Part shown: positions 25,104 through 36,822 of the stretch, one piece after another
How positions within the stretch are numbered: the stretch's first letter is position 1
Layout of the letters: each line of letters starts with the position of its first letter
NCBI GenBank assembly: GCA_004794655.1
Contig: SMMW01000214.1
Coordinates: 1,246,001 to 1,310,000, forward strand
Direction of reading: 5' to 3'
DNA length: 64,000 nucleotides
DNA from: Marisa cornuarietis
Lineage: Eukaryota > Mollusca > Gastropoda > Architaenioglossa > Ampullariidae
Translations under genes and position numbers: made by a program
The notes under the pieces: generated by a model
Databases searched by the model: none
Told to the model about the DNA's origin: nothing
The model's input: only the letters and a program-made list of their open reading frames with translations

Positions 25104-25783
25104 ACTGGTGTACAGGCTGAAGATGAAGCAAGACAATGTAGGAGAGACAGAGCGCGGAGAGAGTAGCAGTGAAGGTGGACACTGACCGTTGTCATGGTGA
25201 TGAAGTCAGTCAGCGGGTAGTGTCTGTGACACCCAGAGACCGGGTGCATGTCACTTTGCCAAGCAATGAGTTTTGTTGCTCGTCAAGTGGAGGAAGTTGA
25301 GCTGTTTGCTGGTGGCTAGTGTCCTGCAACATGCGCTGTGTCCGGCCTGGCGCCTGCACTTCTCACCACCTCTATGATAGGACAAGCAGACACGCAAACA
25401 CGTAGACACACGCATGATAGAGACGGCGAGGCAGCAATGATACGAGAGAGAGAGAGAGAGGGGAAGAGAGTTTGTACATTGTAATCTGGTGAATACACAA
25501 TCAAGGGGTTGGAGTAATCCCGCTGACCCCCAGCTAATGCATTACAAGTTCCCTGGGCCTCGGCAAATAACTTTGTATGGAAACTCGACTGACACACCGA
25601 CATCATCTCCACTGCCACCAGCGATGCACGCAGACCCGCTATTTGAATTTCTCAAATCTTGCCATTGTCCTCTGCATTTGATGGTGTTTGTAGTTTGAAG
25701 ACAGACAATAGGCTGTACAAGTCTTGTAATGTAAAGTGCAAACCTAATGTGAGAGACTGCGATGGGAGATCAATCTGTAGAAT
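25104..25783. other. Intron 1: no gene recognised
   Basis: Contains a GA run (25443-25463). No exon was supported. Confidence 0.4.
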
Positions 25784-25784
25784 G

Positions 25785-25880
<96 letters not shown>
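25785..25880. repeat. (ATC)n microsatellite, about 32 copies
   Basis: Perfect trinucleotide run. It yields poly-Ile and poly-Met frames that are not genes. Confidence 0.95.
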
Positions 25881-25881
<1 letters not shown>

Positions 25882-27015
25882 CACCCTGCGTGGTGTGGCC
25901 CTCTCCTGATACACACAAACCAATTACATCATTAAAAGGCGCAACAGTCTCTAAATCATCGTCTTGATTATCGGTGAAGGCAGGATTGCTGACTGATGGC
26001 CTCGGCACCTGTAACTGGAGCCCACAGGAGTAGGGTTTGCTGAATCATTAGCTCTCCTCAGATTAGCAGCAGATTATCAAGGGGTGGGTGTGTCGGGGTG
26101 GATACGACAAGCGAGAGGGGTGGGGAGGGATCGGGTGCACCAGGCGGACCCTCCCCCCTACTCCTCTCAAGAGAATGCGGAAACGCCAGGATGTCATTAT
26201 CGCCCCCGAATATTAGCGCCAGATGATTAATTATGATTCAGTGTGATGAAAGTATATCCTCACCTTTATGCAACCCGGGCATCCGGGAGGAAGGGGACCT
26301 GGTAGGTTTGACTAATGGTCTGGTCTGACCTGTGCACAAATGAGGGGGACACGAGGGTCAAAGCGACACCCGGCGCATCACGATGGCTCTCGAGGTAAGA
26401 GGACGCAACGGGTGTAGGCCACTCCATCACCCTCCCAGTCCTCAATAGACGACCTGATGAATTCTGCTCGCGTCTCTTGTCTGAGAGAGAACGAGTGCCT
26501 GCGGTAAAGCCGATAATAAAGTGCTTTGAACTCCATCGGGAAAAGTTTTAATCTCGCTGTGCACATGGCGTGTGAATTAATAATAGGAAGGCAACTCAAC
26601 AACACAAAACACAGGAGGAGACAAGACTGTACAACCACCTACTTTTACTAATTGCTTCGCAGGCCCTCAAGTGACATCTAATTTCGTGCATAGCCATCCA
26701 GTAAACATATACACGGATCAAGTAAAAATAATTCTCAATTATCGAGAATGTCTGAGTATAATTTAAAAACCCAAAAAGATTATAATTTCTTTGTGTCAAA
26801 CCATTGAGAGTAGAAAGCATCTGTGGACAACGCAACAAAAATCCACTTTTCTGTACTTAATTAATTGTATGCAAAGTATTTTTAATATTAATTATGCGAA
26901 GTGTTTCTATCACATTTGTATACGCATTTCTTAATTGTGTGTATTTGAGTTTTAAACTTCTAATTGTGTTTTTCTAGAAGTCTCTAGCGAGTTATAAATC
27001 AATCATTGCCTTGAC
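25881..27015. other. Intron 1: no gene recognised
   Basis: No exon, RNA gene or repeat could be supported. Confidence 0.4.
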
Positions 27016-27039
27016 TTGCCTGTGCGGACAGTGGGCTCC

Positions 27040-27230
27040 ATCTTGGTCTTTGACACCAAAGGTCGGGAACCATGCGGCGCCGCCCATCGCATCAAATGTT
27101 ACCATTCGAGTTACAAAGGCCAAGAGTTGCAGACTCTCACACCTTTTGCCCTTATATGGAAAGCTCGAGGGGGGGCTTCCTGTTCGAGATTTGAGACCAG
27201 GACTGACTTAACCACTCGGACACGTTCACA
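27040..27230 (-). mobile_element. Possible tRNA-Ser-like SINE relic, minus strand
   Basis: The minus strand carries GTGTCCGAGTGGTTAAG (27207-27223), which looks like the D-arm/A-box of a serine tRNA. It is followed by CTGGTCTCAAATCTCGAAC and GGAAGCCCCCC. No proper B-box follows, so it would be a truncated or decayed copy. Confidence 0.4.
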
Positions 27231-29085
27231 GCCTGTAAGCTTGCGCAAACATTTATCAGAAGCACGTGTGAAAATCGTTTGTACAGAAGGATGGAGGAAA
27301 GAGAGAGAAAAGGGGCTGTGGGGAGGAGCGGGTGAAGAAATAAATGCCCATTTGATCCATTGGTGTGGTTGTACTGTGTGTTCAGAAAACATGTAAAGTG
27401 CATCATGCAAATCTTCACCAGTAATCAGATTTGTGTCTGTCCTCCAGTACCTTCCCTATTCTTCATGAATGTGAAACTTGAGGCCATCTTACTGGCGCTG
27501 AACTCTGACCCAGGGACTGGGTGCACCACAGATCCCCTCCTTCACGTGACAAGCATGGACATTTCCTTGAAAAGTGTGTCATCACTCATTCATTCCGGGT
27601 ACTTTTGACACTTGGCCACCAGAAAAACCTATGGGGTGTTTTATCTATCCAACAATTGTGTTACTGCCTGTTACCTGTACACACATGGCAATACACAGTA
27701 TGTGAAAATATAGACAATGGCTATTGTCAGCCTTGTGGAGATCTCATGACCTAATGACCGACTTGAGTCATGTCCTGCTCGGTACGATGCCCAAATTTCA
27801 AAGAAAGATGTGGGTAGCCAAAGTCTAGCCTGAACAAGGTGAGATGAACAAATTCTGTTAACAACGAAATCGGGTCTGTTATTTCTGTTATTATTTCTAG
27901 GTCTGTTATTCCAGACACACAGGGCTTTTATTTGTATATCCGTCGGTGAGTTAACTATCCTGTCCCCTGTCAACACCACAAAGCACTTTATACACAGTAC
28001 ATGTCACAAATAGAACAGTCATGGACTGTAAGCACATCTGTACTGCTTCTACGATAGCGACTATAATGATGGCCAAGTCGACAAAGAAGAAGAAAAAGAA
28101 GAAGAAGGCAGTGGTCTCCCATCAAGTCTGGGTACACACAATAAATTACTTCTTGCACAAGAAGAGAAGGACCAGATCAATACAGATGGATGGACTGCTG
28201 ACAGACAACCAGGCCTCTTGGTGATCTCGCTCCAACTCCATCTTTACTCTGACTCCAAATGTGCGACCGTCTGCAAGCAGGACAGTTCTTGAATTTGATA
28301 TGTCTGCAGATTTGATCTTGTCTGTTGCTGTGTGTCCCTCATCTCAAACTGTCGGCCATTACACTGTTCCTCTTGCGCGCCTTTCAATTAAATTTCAAAA
28401 TGCCTTGGAGCAAGCAGAAGCCTCGTGCTGCACTTAGTCCTTGGGTGCCCGCCTCTCTGTCTCTCAGACCCTGGGCATTGCTGTGGGGGAGTAAAGCTTC
28501 AGGTTTATTTGTCTGAAAGCGTCCACCTGCCCCCCAGACTGTTCCATCAAAATGAGATGTCGCCCACAGTACAAGCCCCCACCCCCCATCTCTGTGGAGC
28601 GACGCATGTGAGCGTGAAAGAAAATTCTATAGATGGGGACGAGGAGCAAACTTGAACGGAACTCCTTGGGAACTAAGAGTAGACATAAACCCCACAATTC
28701 GATTACAGAGAGTTTATTTAGTGTCAAAATGCATTACTGTTCCATTCAACTAACTGCCGCTTTGGGGTAAATATTTTCTCTAAAACATTTCCTGCGCAAG
28801 AAGAGTTTTGACTAGTGTCCGTGCACCAGCCCGTCAGCAGGGGGTTCAAATTTCCTTTGGTGGAGACATCAACACCGGAGGATGGGCCCTCGCTAATGGG
28901 AGCAGTCTGCTGTAGGCGAGAAATAACTGCGCAAAGTAACCATTTGTGAAAGGGCAGCAGAGACAGAACATCTTTTTGGCGGGAGTGAAGGAAAGAGACA
29001 GTAAGGGGGCCAAGTCTTCCGACGGACCCCGGAGTAAAGAACAGAAACTCGCGGCGACTGTGTGTGTGCAATATTTTCTGTACAA
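27231..29085. other. Intron 1: no gene recognised
   Basis: Includes an AAG-rich run (28081-28108). No supported exon. Confidence 0.4.
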
Positions 29086-29087
29086 AC

Positions 29088-29335
29088 CAACAGCTGTTAG
29101 AGCAAACAACTGTCGGTCCAGACAACAGCTGTTAGGGCAGACAACTGTCGGTCCAGACAACAGCTGTTAGGGCAGACAACTGTCGGTCCCAGACAACAGC
29201 TATTAGGGCAAACAACTGTCAGTCCAGACAACAGCTGTTAGGGCAGACAACTGTCGGTCCCAGACAACAGCTATTAGGGCAAACAACTGTCGGTCCTAGA
29301 CAACAGCTGTTAGGGCAGACAACTGTCGGTCCCAG
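29088..29335. repeat. 35-bp minisatellite with CAGCTG, about 7 copies
   Basis: The unit contains GACAACAGCTGTTAGGGCAG followed by ACAACTGTCGGTCCA. Each copy has the palindromic E-box CAGCTG; a variant has CAGCTATT. Confidence 0.85.
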
Positions 29336-29489
29336 AAACAAGAAAAACAAACTTCGACGCTTTCCTAACTAAGAGGACACAAGACAGTTTCTGAACACAG
29401 CTCAGTGGCCAGTCACAAAGACAAGGTTACATTTAACTAAGTTATTTTTAATAGTACTTGTATCCACTGTGCTTATTTAGTACAATCAG

Positions 29490-29648
29490 GGGGATGTGGT
29501 CATTTTTGATCCTGAGCCCAAGAATGTAGGCTTGTCCACCGCTCTCACAGCCTCGCCCAATGGAGCTACTACAACCTCTACCAATGTGACTACTACGACG
29601 GCTCTCATTACAGTAACCGAATCTGTTACAACAACCACCAAGATTTAA
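29490..29648 (+). CDS. Candidate Thr-rich terminal exon (hypothetical)
   Basis: After a possible acceptor (TTTAGTACAATCAG, ending 29489) an open frame of 52 codons runs to a TAA at 29646-29648. It begins GDVVIFDPEPKNVG and turns into a threonine-rich tail with SPNGATTTS and VTESVTTTTKI; 16 of 52 residues are Thr. An AATAAA lies near 29789. It sits inside receptor intron 1, so it would be a nested gene, and no upstream exon was identified. Chance ACT/ACG richness is an alternative. Family unknown; mucin-like at most. Confidence 0.25.
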   Translation, partial: GDVVIFDPEPKNVGLSTALTASPNGATTTSTNVTTTTALITVTESVTTTTKI

Positions 29649-30650
29649 CATTTAAAATATTGTATTTTTTCACACTTGACGCAGATTGATATATATACAA
29701 AAATGTACTTTGTTCTTTTAGAATTAATGTAGAGTTTATATATGTTCAGGGATGAATGTATCTCTTCTCCTTAGTACTCATTAAAAAAATAAAGGCAAAG
29801 GCAGTCGCAGATCGTACGGTGGTCGGACTGTCTAACTGTGACAGTGCAATGGCGGGAGACCAAAAGTCTGGGACATTTCCTTGTTAGAAACACGGGGCGA
29901 GTGTCAGGAGCCTCCTCGTCCACTCATGCGGTTGTCGACGTCGCTTTCCGCGACAACGGCATCAGGTGTGTGGCTCGGCACCTAATGCACATTACATGTT
30001 TCCTCACCACCACCCCAACCCCCACAATGATTCTCACCCACCGACAGCTTGACAGGGTGTGTCCTTTCCTCACCGCATCCTTCCCATCAAGTCTGCAAGC
30101 AACAAACAAAACACGTCCACTCTCTCTTCCAAGAAAAAAAAGCAAGTGTCTGTACTAAACACAACAAACTAATTGCTGTTACTGTTGACACTGTTTGCAG
30201 TCTGTCACACTGTGATCTAAAGCCATATTTTTTGCTCGGCAACAAACAGTAATTTGTATGCCACCCACACGATGAAAGGTGAAGGTCAATGGTGCTTTGA
30301 ATGGTTGGAGTCGAGAGATCAAGCAAAGGGACAAAGTAGCTCTTCAGCGCATGTCGAGGCAGTTTTCTTCTGGCATGATCATTTTCAACTGTCTAAAAAT
30401 AAAGAAAACTTGTTTCCCATAAATGCGATGGCTGGTCGTAAACAGCTTCTACAGCGGCATTCATTGCTGGTAGGGACATGAATAAGCAGGTTGTCCAGCT
30501 CAAGCTGGGACCAGACCTTCAGTTATTTTTACCGTAGACACCTAAAGTCTAAAACAGGAGGCTGCTTACTCGTTGTACAAAATAACAAGTGATTGTAATG
30601 TTTGTGCCATGCAGAAGTATCGGCAGGACATGTCATTCATATGATCGTTT
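29649..30650. other. Intron 1: no gene recognised
   Basis: No additional supported feature. Confidence 0.4.
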
Positions 30651-30654
30651 GTAG

Positions 30655-30830
30655 AGGTTCGGTGGCGCAACAGCAAGTTCCTGTCACCTACACAGTGAAT
30701 TGATGACCAGGGTTCGCATCTCGTCTCAGGCACGCTGTTCTTTCTCTCCATGTGTCACGTGTTTATACAGGGCTGGATGTTTTACCGGGATATATCCTTA
30801 GCTGCTTGCTCGGCATAAAACACCTAGTTC
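30655..30830 (+). mobile_element. tRNA-derived SINE, plus strand (family A, copy 1)
   Basis: The head has an A-box-like TGGCGCAACAGCAAG (30663-30677) and a B-box-like GGTTCGCATCT (30711-30721). The body shares long words with the inverse of 49955-50145: CACNCTGTTCTTTCTCT, ACAGGGCTGG, GCTCGGCNTAAAACACC. The ending around GGCATAAAACACC resembles widely shared mollusc SINE bodies with GGTGTTTTACGCC, as I recall them. Confidence 0.7.
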
Positions 30831-30984
30831 TTTCTCTTCCCATGATCATTGTGTCACCTGTAACCCACGCAATGTTGACGACAAAGTATTTTATGCAAAT
30901 TCACTGTCTGGTAGTCTGTCTTTCCTTTCAGTTTTACTTTCGGTTCTACTTTAATGTTCTGGGGGGGGGGCTGTGCTGGTCCAC

Positions 30985-31630
30985 CGTTACTGGTCGTTGG
31001 GGAAGACAGGAGACAGGAAGAAGTGGCGGTCAAGACTTGCACTGAGGTCTGACTTGAGCAAGTCCTGCAAAGTATGGCCAGTCGACTTATTTATGGCAAC
31101 CAGCCAGTTTATTTTTCTGTTTTTCTCGGCGTAAACTACCAACCATGAGACCCCAAAGGGCGGTCTTAGAGTGTTGTGGCGAGTCACATGGCCAGACCAG
31201 ACAAGCTTAAGTCCTTTCACTCTTAGGAGGGATTTTAGTGACCTTCCCCTGGGATCACCGCCGCAGTGCGGACATATTTCTTGGTAGTGTGCTACATGTC
31301 GGACATTCGGAGCAATTTTCTCAGGCACTTGGTTTTGAAAGTTTGAATTTTTGTCTGCATCAGGAAGCAAAGTCCACGTCTCTCGTCTCTAGAAGAGGAT
31401 AGAGCGTTGAAGGACTTGAGCAGTGAGTGCATAATATCAAAATTTGCAGCCTACTTGATAGCATTCCTGAGTCAAATCCTCTTCATCCTGGCCATGGCTG
31501 CTGCCGCTGTTACACACTCCATGCGGATGTCTGCCTTGCAGCTGCCATCTTAGGAAAGGGTGGCTTGCAGGTTCTTGAAGCTCTTCACCTCCCTTTGCGC
31601 TTATCTTTTCTTGGCCGTTGCCGTTGGTGT
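30985..31630 (-). mobile_element. RTE-type LINE remnant (ORF2 C-terminus), minus strand
   Basis: On the minus strand, shifting between frames, the C-terminal part of an RTE/BovB-like reverse transcriptase is legible: MARMKRI near 31480, ETWTLLPDADK near 31370, TKIQTFKTKCLRKLLRMSD near 31320, LKLVWSGHVTRHNTL near 31170-31210, and a terminal LSPVFPNDQ near 30990. The known pattern is ETWTLxADxExxxQxFExKCLRKLLxISY, then KLxWFGHVTRHDSL, then SSxMSPxRPND. Frameshifts and stops make it inactive. Confidence 0.75.
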
Positions 31631-31668
31631 TAGCAAATAATGATCTTTCTCTGGTCTCTGCTGCTCTC

Positions 31669-31671
<3 letters not shown>

Positions 31672-31718
<47 letters not shown>

Positions 31719-31727
31719 GTGTGTTCA
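31672..31727. repeat. (TG)n microsatellite
   Basis: About 26 TG with one GC interruption. Confidence 0.95.
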
Positions 31728-33502
31728 TGTGTCACACCTTGTCTATATGTCACTTGCACAAAACTGCTAGCAGTTGCTCGCTAGTAGTCTTGAGGCGACT
31801 TTGGTTTACTTTGAGCATCACTTAGACGCATTGACAAGCAGATATAGGGTCAAATACTCGTAAAAATATCCAGTAATAGAACAAGATCCGCTTTCATTGT
31901 GACTTTCAAATTTTAGAACAACTGGACAGCAGAGAGAAACAATACTGGCGAAATCCACCCGAAAGCTAATTGCTTTTAGTGATGGCTTTGGACATGTCTT
32001 AACACACCCCGTACCCAATGCTTCAATTTTCACCTGAGGTATAGAGCACCTGAGCACCTTAGCGTGGCACCAAGACCTCGGCTGTTCCACGTGACAGTCT
32101 GGACACACAGCAGCTTCAGCCATCGCGGCCTCCAGGTGGCGACAGTGATCACCCTCAGAGCACTTTAGGTGGATTTACCTTCAAAGTTCAAAGAGAAAAG
32201 AGATTTGCCGCCCCTCCTCTTGGGGCAGGAAGAGAGAAATAAAGTCGGGGATGGGGATGGAGAGGGGCCTGGTGTGTTGATGAAGTTTTCACTCCACCGT
32301 AACCAAGCTCCAACCTAAGTAGCAGACGAGAAGGGAGACATGCGCAGTGGTGCCAGCAGCAGCATCTTGTACTTGTGGATGCAGCTGAACCCACAAAAAC
32401 TCTCGGTGAGTGGCGCTCGTGAAGTTTTTGCCAGGAGAGTTAGTTTTGAGTCCCTCCGCAATAAGTATTTCTTTTTTAAACAACAACAGCACAAAAAATA
32501 CTGAAGACATTTTGTCCTTGAAGGCCGAGTTAAGCTGGGTTATGAAGAACTAGTAGAAAACACGAGAGCTGAGGAGATGTGGCTGGAAGGGGGGAAGAGT
32601 TGATAGAGATTTGATGAACGAGAGGAAAAAACAATGACAATCCAAGTGCGTCACGAGACTTTATCAGAAAAGCAAATAATTGCGAAGAAAATCCTTGCAA
32701 ACGATATGCTTGCGTGAGTTCTGTTCAGTAAACACATGCCTGACCGCTAGTTCGCCACGCCTCCGCCACCTTTCCTGAGACGCAAAGAGAGTTGGGAGGG
32801 GGAGGGGGGAGGGGGAGGGTGAGGGTTGAGGAGGAGGAGAGGGTGAAAATGGAGAGACAGGAGGGGAGAGACGGTGGGGAGAGTGGAACAGGAAATGACG
32901 ACAGAGTGCTGTTAGTGCCTATATGTTCTTCCTGTCATGCGTGAATGATGAGTGTCACTGATGTCAGGCTTCCTGTGTCGTAAATACGTTGGCCATTGGC
33001 TGCCCCACGTACGGCGATCATAATTTATCAGACGTACGCCGGTCATAATTTACTGTGACTTGTACTCGTATTTTCCTTTCCTCTCCATCACTTTCAGCAC
33101 TCACCCTCTTGAATAATCGCATTGGCATCTCGGATAAGGTTCGGTGGTCGTAATAACAAGAGGACACAACGTCGTCTATTGATAAATTGTTATTTTTATT
33201 GGAAGCAGTCAGGAAAAAGAAGTATTTTGTTGTAATGAGCAGAACTTAGCATCCTCACTCGGGAAACTTGCTTGTTTGGTGGTAGAAATAAAAAAGCAAA
33301 TAATTTAAGTACCAAAAAATGTTCTTTAGTAGTCAAAGCAATAAACTTTGTTGTTTCGAATCCTTGTGAAATCGAGAAAAGAAGCTTCCGCCGATACAAT
33401 TAGACCAGAAACATTAATATTACCATCTGTGTTCCAGTAATAAATATTAATTATATGTACACAAGACTAAGCCTGATGCATGTCTTTTTCCCCCTCTCCC
33501 AG
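31728..33502. other. Receptor intron 1, last part
   Basis: Holds a G-rich tract (32795-32880) with quadruplex-like GGGGGAGGGGGA repeats. Two tandem copies of about 31 bp with ACGTACG(G/C)CG lie at 33005-33050. The intron ends with the pyrimidine tract and CCCAG at 33502. Confidence 0.45.
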
Positions 33503-33878
33503 GTCGTCTTTATCATCGTCTCTATCTTGACTCTCACCGCCATCTCGGTGGAGCGCTGGTTTGCCATCTGCCGACCTATGACCTTTAAGCAGACACGGAC
33601 TCGAGTGATGCTGTGTCTGGCGTTTATCTGGGTCGCAGCCCACGTGACTGCGGTGCCCAAGCTGTTCATCATCGAAACGGTAGGCGATTCCTTGGTGCCT
33701 GCCAACCTCACCATCCTGCTGACAGCCTGTGCTCCCGGCCCCGGGCTGCAGGCCATGGCGCTGGACTACGAGATCTTCCTGTGCGTCGTCTTCTACGCCA
33801 TGCCCATCGTCGTCATGGGCTACGCCTACACCGCCATCGCCATGAAGCTGTGGTCGTCCAAGGCAGGCATTCTGATGG
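33503..33878 (+). CDS. Neuropeptide-type class A GPCR, exon 2 (TM3-TM5)
   Basis: Acceptor CTCTCCCAG|GTC joins in phase 0 to exon 1, making a continuous TM3 (about 134-157: YYQ then VVFIIVSILTLTAISV). TM3 ends in E158-R159-W160, the DRY-motif position, followed by FAICRPMTF. TM4 is about 177-195 with Trp184 and Pro193. The second outer loop has glycosylation site NLT (209-211) and Cys217, the disulphide partner of Cys134. TM5 is about 231-252 with Pro242. The ERW form and the WFAIC context recall the orexin/allatotropin branch, where DRWYAIC is usual. The exon ends in phase 1 at ATGG|GTGAGC. Confidence 0.92.
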
Positions 33879-34992
33879 GTGAGCGGAACTCAGTACTTCA
33901 AACCTTTTCTCTTACTCATTCTCTGACTCTTCTTGTCCTCCCATCTTCTCCCATGTCCGAGGGGCTAAGATGTGAAGGGATTGTGTAGCGTATGAGGTGG
34001 AAACGCTTACAGGTCTGAGGTAAGTGTGGTTAGTCCAGGATGTGTTACGATGTGTCATAGTGTATTACAATGTGTCATTGTCATAATATGTGACGATTTG
34101 TCGTTGTCATGCTTCGGACGCTACTGTTTGCTATAATTACCTGTACCCTTGGTACTGAATATCTCGAGGAGCTGGTATGTCGGGTGTGGCAGGTCTAGCG
34201 TAGCACGTGCTCTTCAAATCAGACAACCTCCGAGTGTAATGTGTTACTATGTAAGTTTGAGTTCTGCCACGTCGACAGTTTTACTAACCCTCTACAGGCC
34301 TGGGCATCTATACGAGAGTCCAACAGTCTCATCAACTTAACACGTGGATCATACTCAATTAGTCTCAGGTTGTCTGGACTCCAAATTGGTCGTACTTCGC
34401 ATGCGCAGTTCTTTTGTTTCTCACCTGGAAAGAAAAATGAACCAATAAAAAAAACCACAATCAATTCATTTCTCAACCATTTAAACGTAGAAAATCCTGT
34501 ACAACGGAACCGATTAAAAGTCTGTTGTCTGAATGAGCTCATTATTATTCTGAGGAAATATCAGCATCGCAGATGGACCTCAATGGAGTGATAGCCAAGT
34601 TAATAAGCAATATAGATAAAATACTAGTTCAAGGAAAACATTACACTAATATTAACGATCAAAATGTCTGCCTCTATAAAACGCTCGTTTAAAATTGGTT
34701 TGTTATAATAATTTTTTAAGTTGCAGAAATTAATTTATATAATGTTAATAATATGCACAATCTTGACATTTGCAGCTAGTCCATGTGTTCTTTATGAATT
34801 TCCTGTTCAATCTTTGTGCGCTTTAATCAAACTGAATTAAAATTTTTCATGAGTTTGTAATTTGCTAAAAATTTTGTTTGTTAAAATTTTCGGGTAAATA
34901 ACTTTCAAAAATGTTTTACCCGGAGAACAACAAAAAGGAGGGTTTCCCTTAGCAACAAGCATCAACTGCTGGCCTGACATAATGGACCAGAC
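33879..34992. other. Receptor intron 2: nothing else seen
   Basis: AT-rich intron without recognisable repeat copies until the TG tract at its 3' end. Confidence 0.5.
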
Positions 34993-35041
34993 GTGTGTGT
35001 GTGTGTGTGTATCTGTGTGTGTGTGTGTGTGTGTGTGTCAG
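34993..35041 (+). promoter_or_regulatory. (TG)n tract forming the acceptor region of the TM6 exon
   Basis: The bases before the CAG acceptor (35039-35041) are almost only TG dinucleotides with one ATC interruption. There is no ordinary pyrimidine tract. UG repeats next to a weak 3' splice site are known in human CFTR exon 9 to bind TDP-43 and promote skipping. Whether this works here is inference. Confidence 0.7.
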
Positions 35042-35165
35042 AGAGCGACTCCAAGGCTATGATGACGCAGCTGAAGGTGAGGCGCAGGACGGCCAAGATG
35101 CTCATCATCGTCGTCATCGCCTTTGTCATCCTGTTCCTGCCTGTATACATCTGGAACATGATCAG
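35042..35165 (+). CDS. Neuropeptide-type class A GPCR, exon 3 (ICL3 and TM6)
   Basis: 124-base exon joining phase 1 on the left (G|AG gives Glu267) and leaving phase 2 (AG) on the right. It encodes SDSKAMMTQLKVRRRTAKML, the basic end of the third inner loop, and TM6 (about 286-306) with F294 and FLP at 298-300, the position of the usual CWxP. Its length is not a multiple of three, so skipping would shift the frame and stop the protein before TM6. The last 11 bases, AACATGATCAG, form the beginning of the first unit of the adjacent minisatellite. Confidence 0.9.
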
Positions 35166-36822
35166 GTGAGCACCTCTCTGTTTACATGTGTAACATGATC
35201 AGGTGAGCACCTCTCTGTTTACACGTGTAACATGATCAGGTGAGCACCTCTCTGTTTACATGTGTAACATGATCAGGTCAGCACCTCTCTGTTTACAAGT
35301 GTAACATGATCAGGTGAGCACCTCTCTGTTTACACGTGTAACATGATCAGGTGAGCACCTCTCTGTTTACACGTGTAACATGATCAGGTGAGCACCTCTC
35401 TGTTTACATGTGTAACATGGTCAGGTGAGCACCTCTCTGTTTACATGTGTAACATGATCAGGTCAGCACCTCTCTGTTTACATGTGTAACATGATCAGGT
35501 GAGCACCTCTCTGTTTACACGTGTAACATGATCAGGTGAGCACCTCTCTGTTTACACGTGTAACATGATCAGGTGAGCACCTCTCTGTTTACACGTGTAA
35601 CATGATCAGGTGAGCACCTCTCTGTTTACACGTGTAACATGATCAGGTGAGCACCTCTCTGTTTACACGTGTAACATGATCAGGTCAGCACCTCTCTGTT
35701 TACACGTGTAACATGATCAGGTCAGCACCTCTCTGTTTACATTTGTAACATGATCAGGTCAGCACCTCTCTGTTTACATGTGTAACATGATCAGGTCAGC
35801 ACCTCTCTGTTTACATGTGTAACATGATCAGGTGAGCACCTCTCTGTTTACACGTGTAACATGATCAGGTCAGCACCTCTCTGTTTACACGTGTAACATG
35901 ATCAGGTCAGCACCTCTCTGTTTACACGTGTAACATGATCAGGTCAGCACCTCTCTGTTTACACGTGTAACATGATCAGGTGAGCACCTCTCTGTTTACA
36001 TGTGTAACATGATCAGGTCAGCACCTCTCTGTTTACACGTGTAACATGATCAGGTGAGCACCTCTCTGTTTACATGTGTAACATGATCAGGTGAGCACCT
36101 CTCTGTTTACACGTGTAACATGATCAGGTGAGCACCTCTCTGTTTACACGTGTAACATGATCAGGTGAGCACCTCTCTGTTTACACGTGTAACATGATCA
36201 GGTGAGCACCTCTCTGTTTACATGTGTAACATGGTCAGGTGAGCACCTCTCTGTTTACATGTGTAACATGATCAGGTCAGCACCTCTCTGTTTACATGTG
36301 TAACATGGTCAGGTGAGCACCTCTCTGTTTACATGTGTAACATGATCAGGTCAGCACCTCTCTGTTTACATGTGTAACATGATCAGGTGAGCACCTCTCT
36401 GTTTACACGTGTAACATGATCAGGTCAGCACCTCTCTGTTTACATGTGTAACATGATCAGGTGAGCACCTCTCTGTTTACACGTGTAACATGATCAGGTC
36501 AGCACCTCTCTGTTTACACGTGTAACATGATCAGGTCAGCACCTCTCTGTTTACATGTGTAACATGGTCAGGTGAGCACCTCTCTGTTTACATGTGTAGC
36601 ATGTTAAGGTCAGCACCTCTCTGTTTACATGTGTAACATGATCAGGTCAGCACCTCTCTGTTTACATGTGTAACATGATCAGGTCAGCACCTCTCTGTTT
36701 ACATGTGTAACATGATCAGGTCAGCACCTCTCTGTTTACATGTGTAACATGATCAGGTCAGCACCTCTCTGTTTACATGTGTAGCATGTTAAGGTCAGCA
36801 CCTCTCTGTGAGAAGTGTAGCT
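35155..36822. repeat. 37-bp minisatellite derived from the exon 3/intron 3 junction, about 45 units
   Basis: The unit is AACATGATCAG, then G(T)GAGCACCTCTCTGTTT, then ACATGTGT. Its first copy is the true splice junction: the last 11 coding bases of exon 3 plus the first 26 intron bases. Later units keep either AG|GTGAGC, a full donor consensus, or AG|GTCAGC. The final units (AGCATGTTAAGGTCAGC) are diverged. Intron 3 therefore starts with dozens of perfect copies of its own donor. Confidence 0.95.

Noticed and set aside
21759..25185. Long open frames on both strands (Val-Asn-Val-Thr, Ser-Gln-Cys-Asp, Leu-Thr-Val-Thr repeats)
   Set aside because: They follow entirely from a stop-free array with units that are multiples of three. 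Both strands are equally open, no domain is present, and the array sits inside a receptor intron.
25652..26008. Frames with poly-Met and poly-Ile
   Set aside because: Translation of an (ATC)n microsatellite; the same applies to 49113-49560.
33451..33882. Other frames over receptor exon 2
   Set aside because: Shadows; no motif, and they cross the confirmed splice borders.
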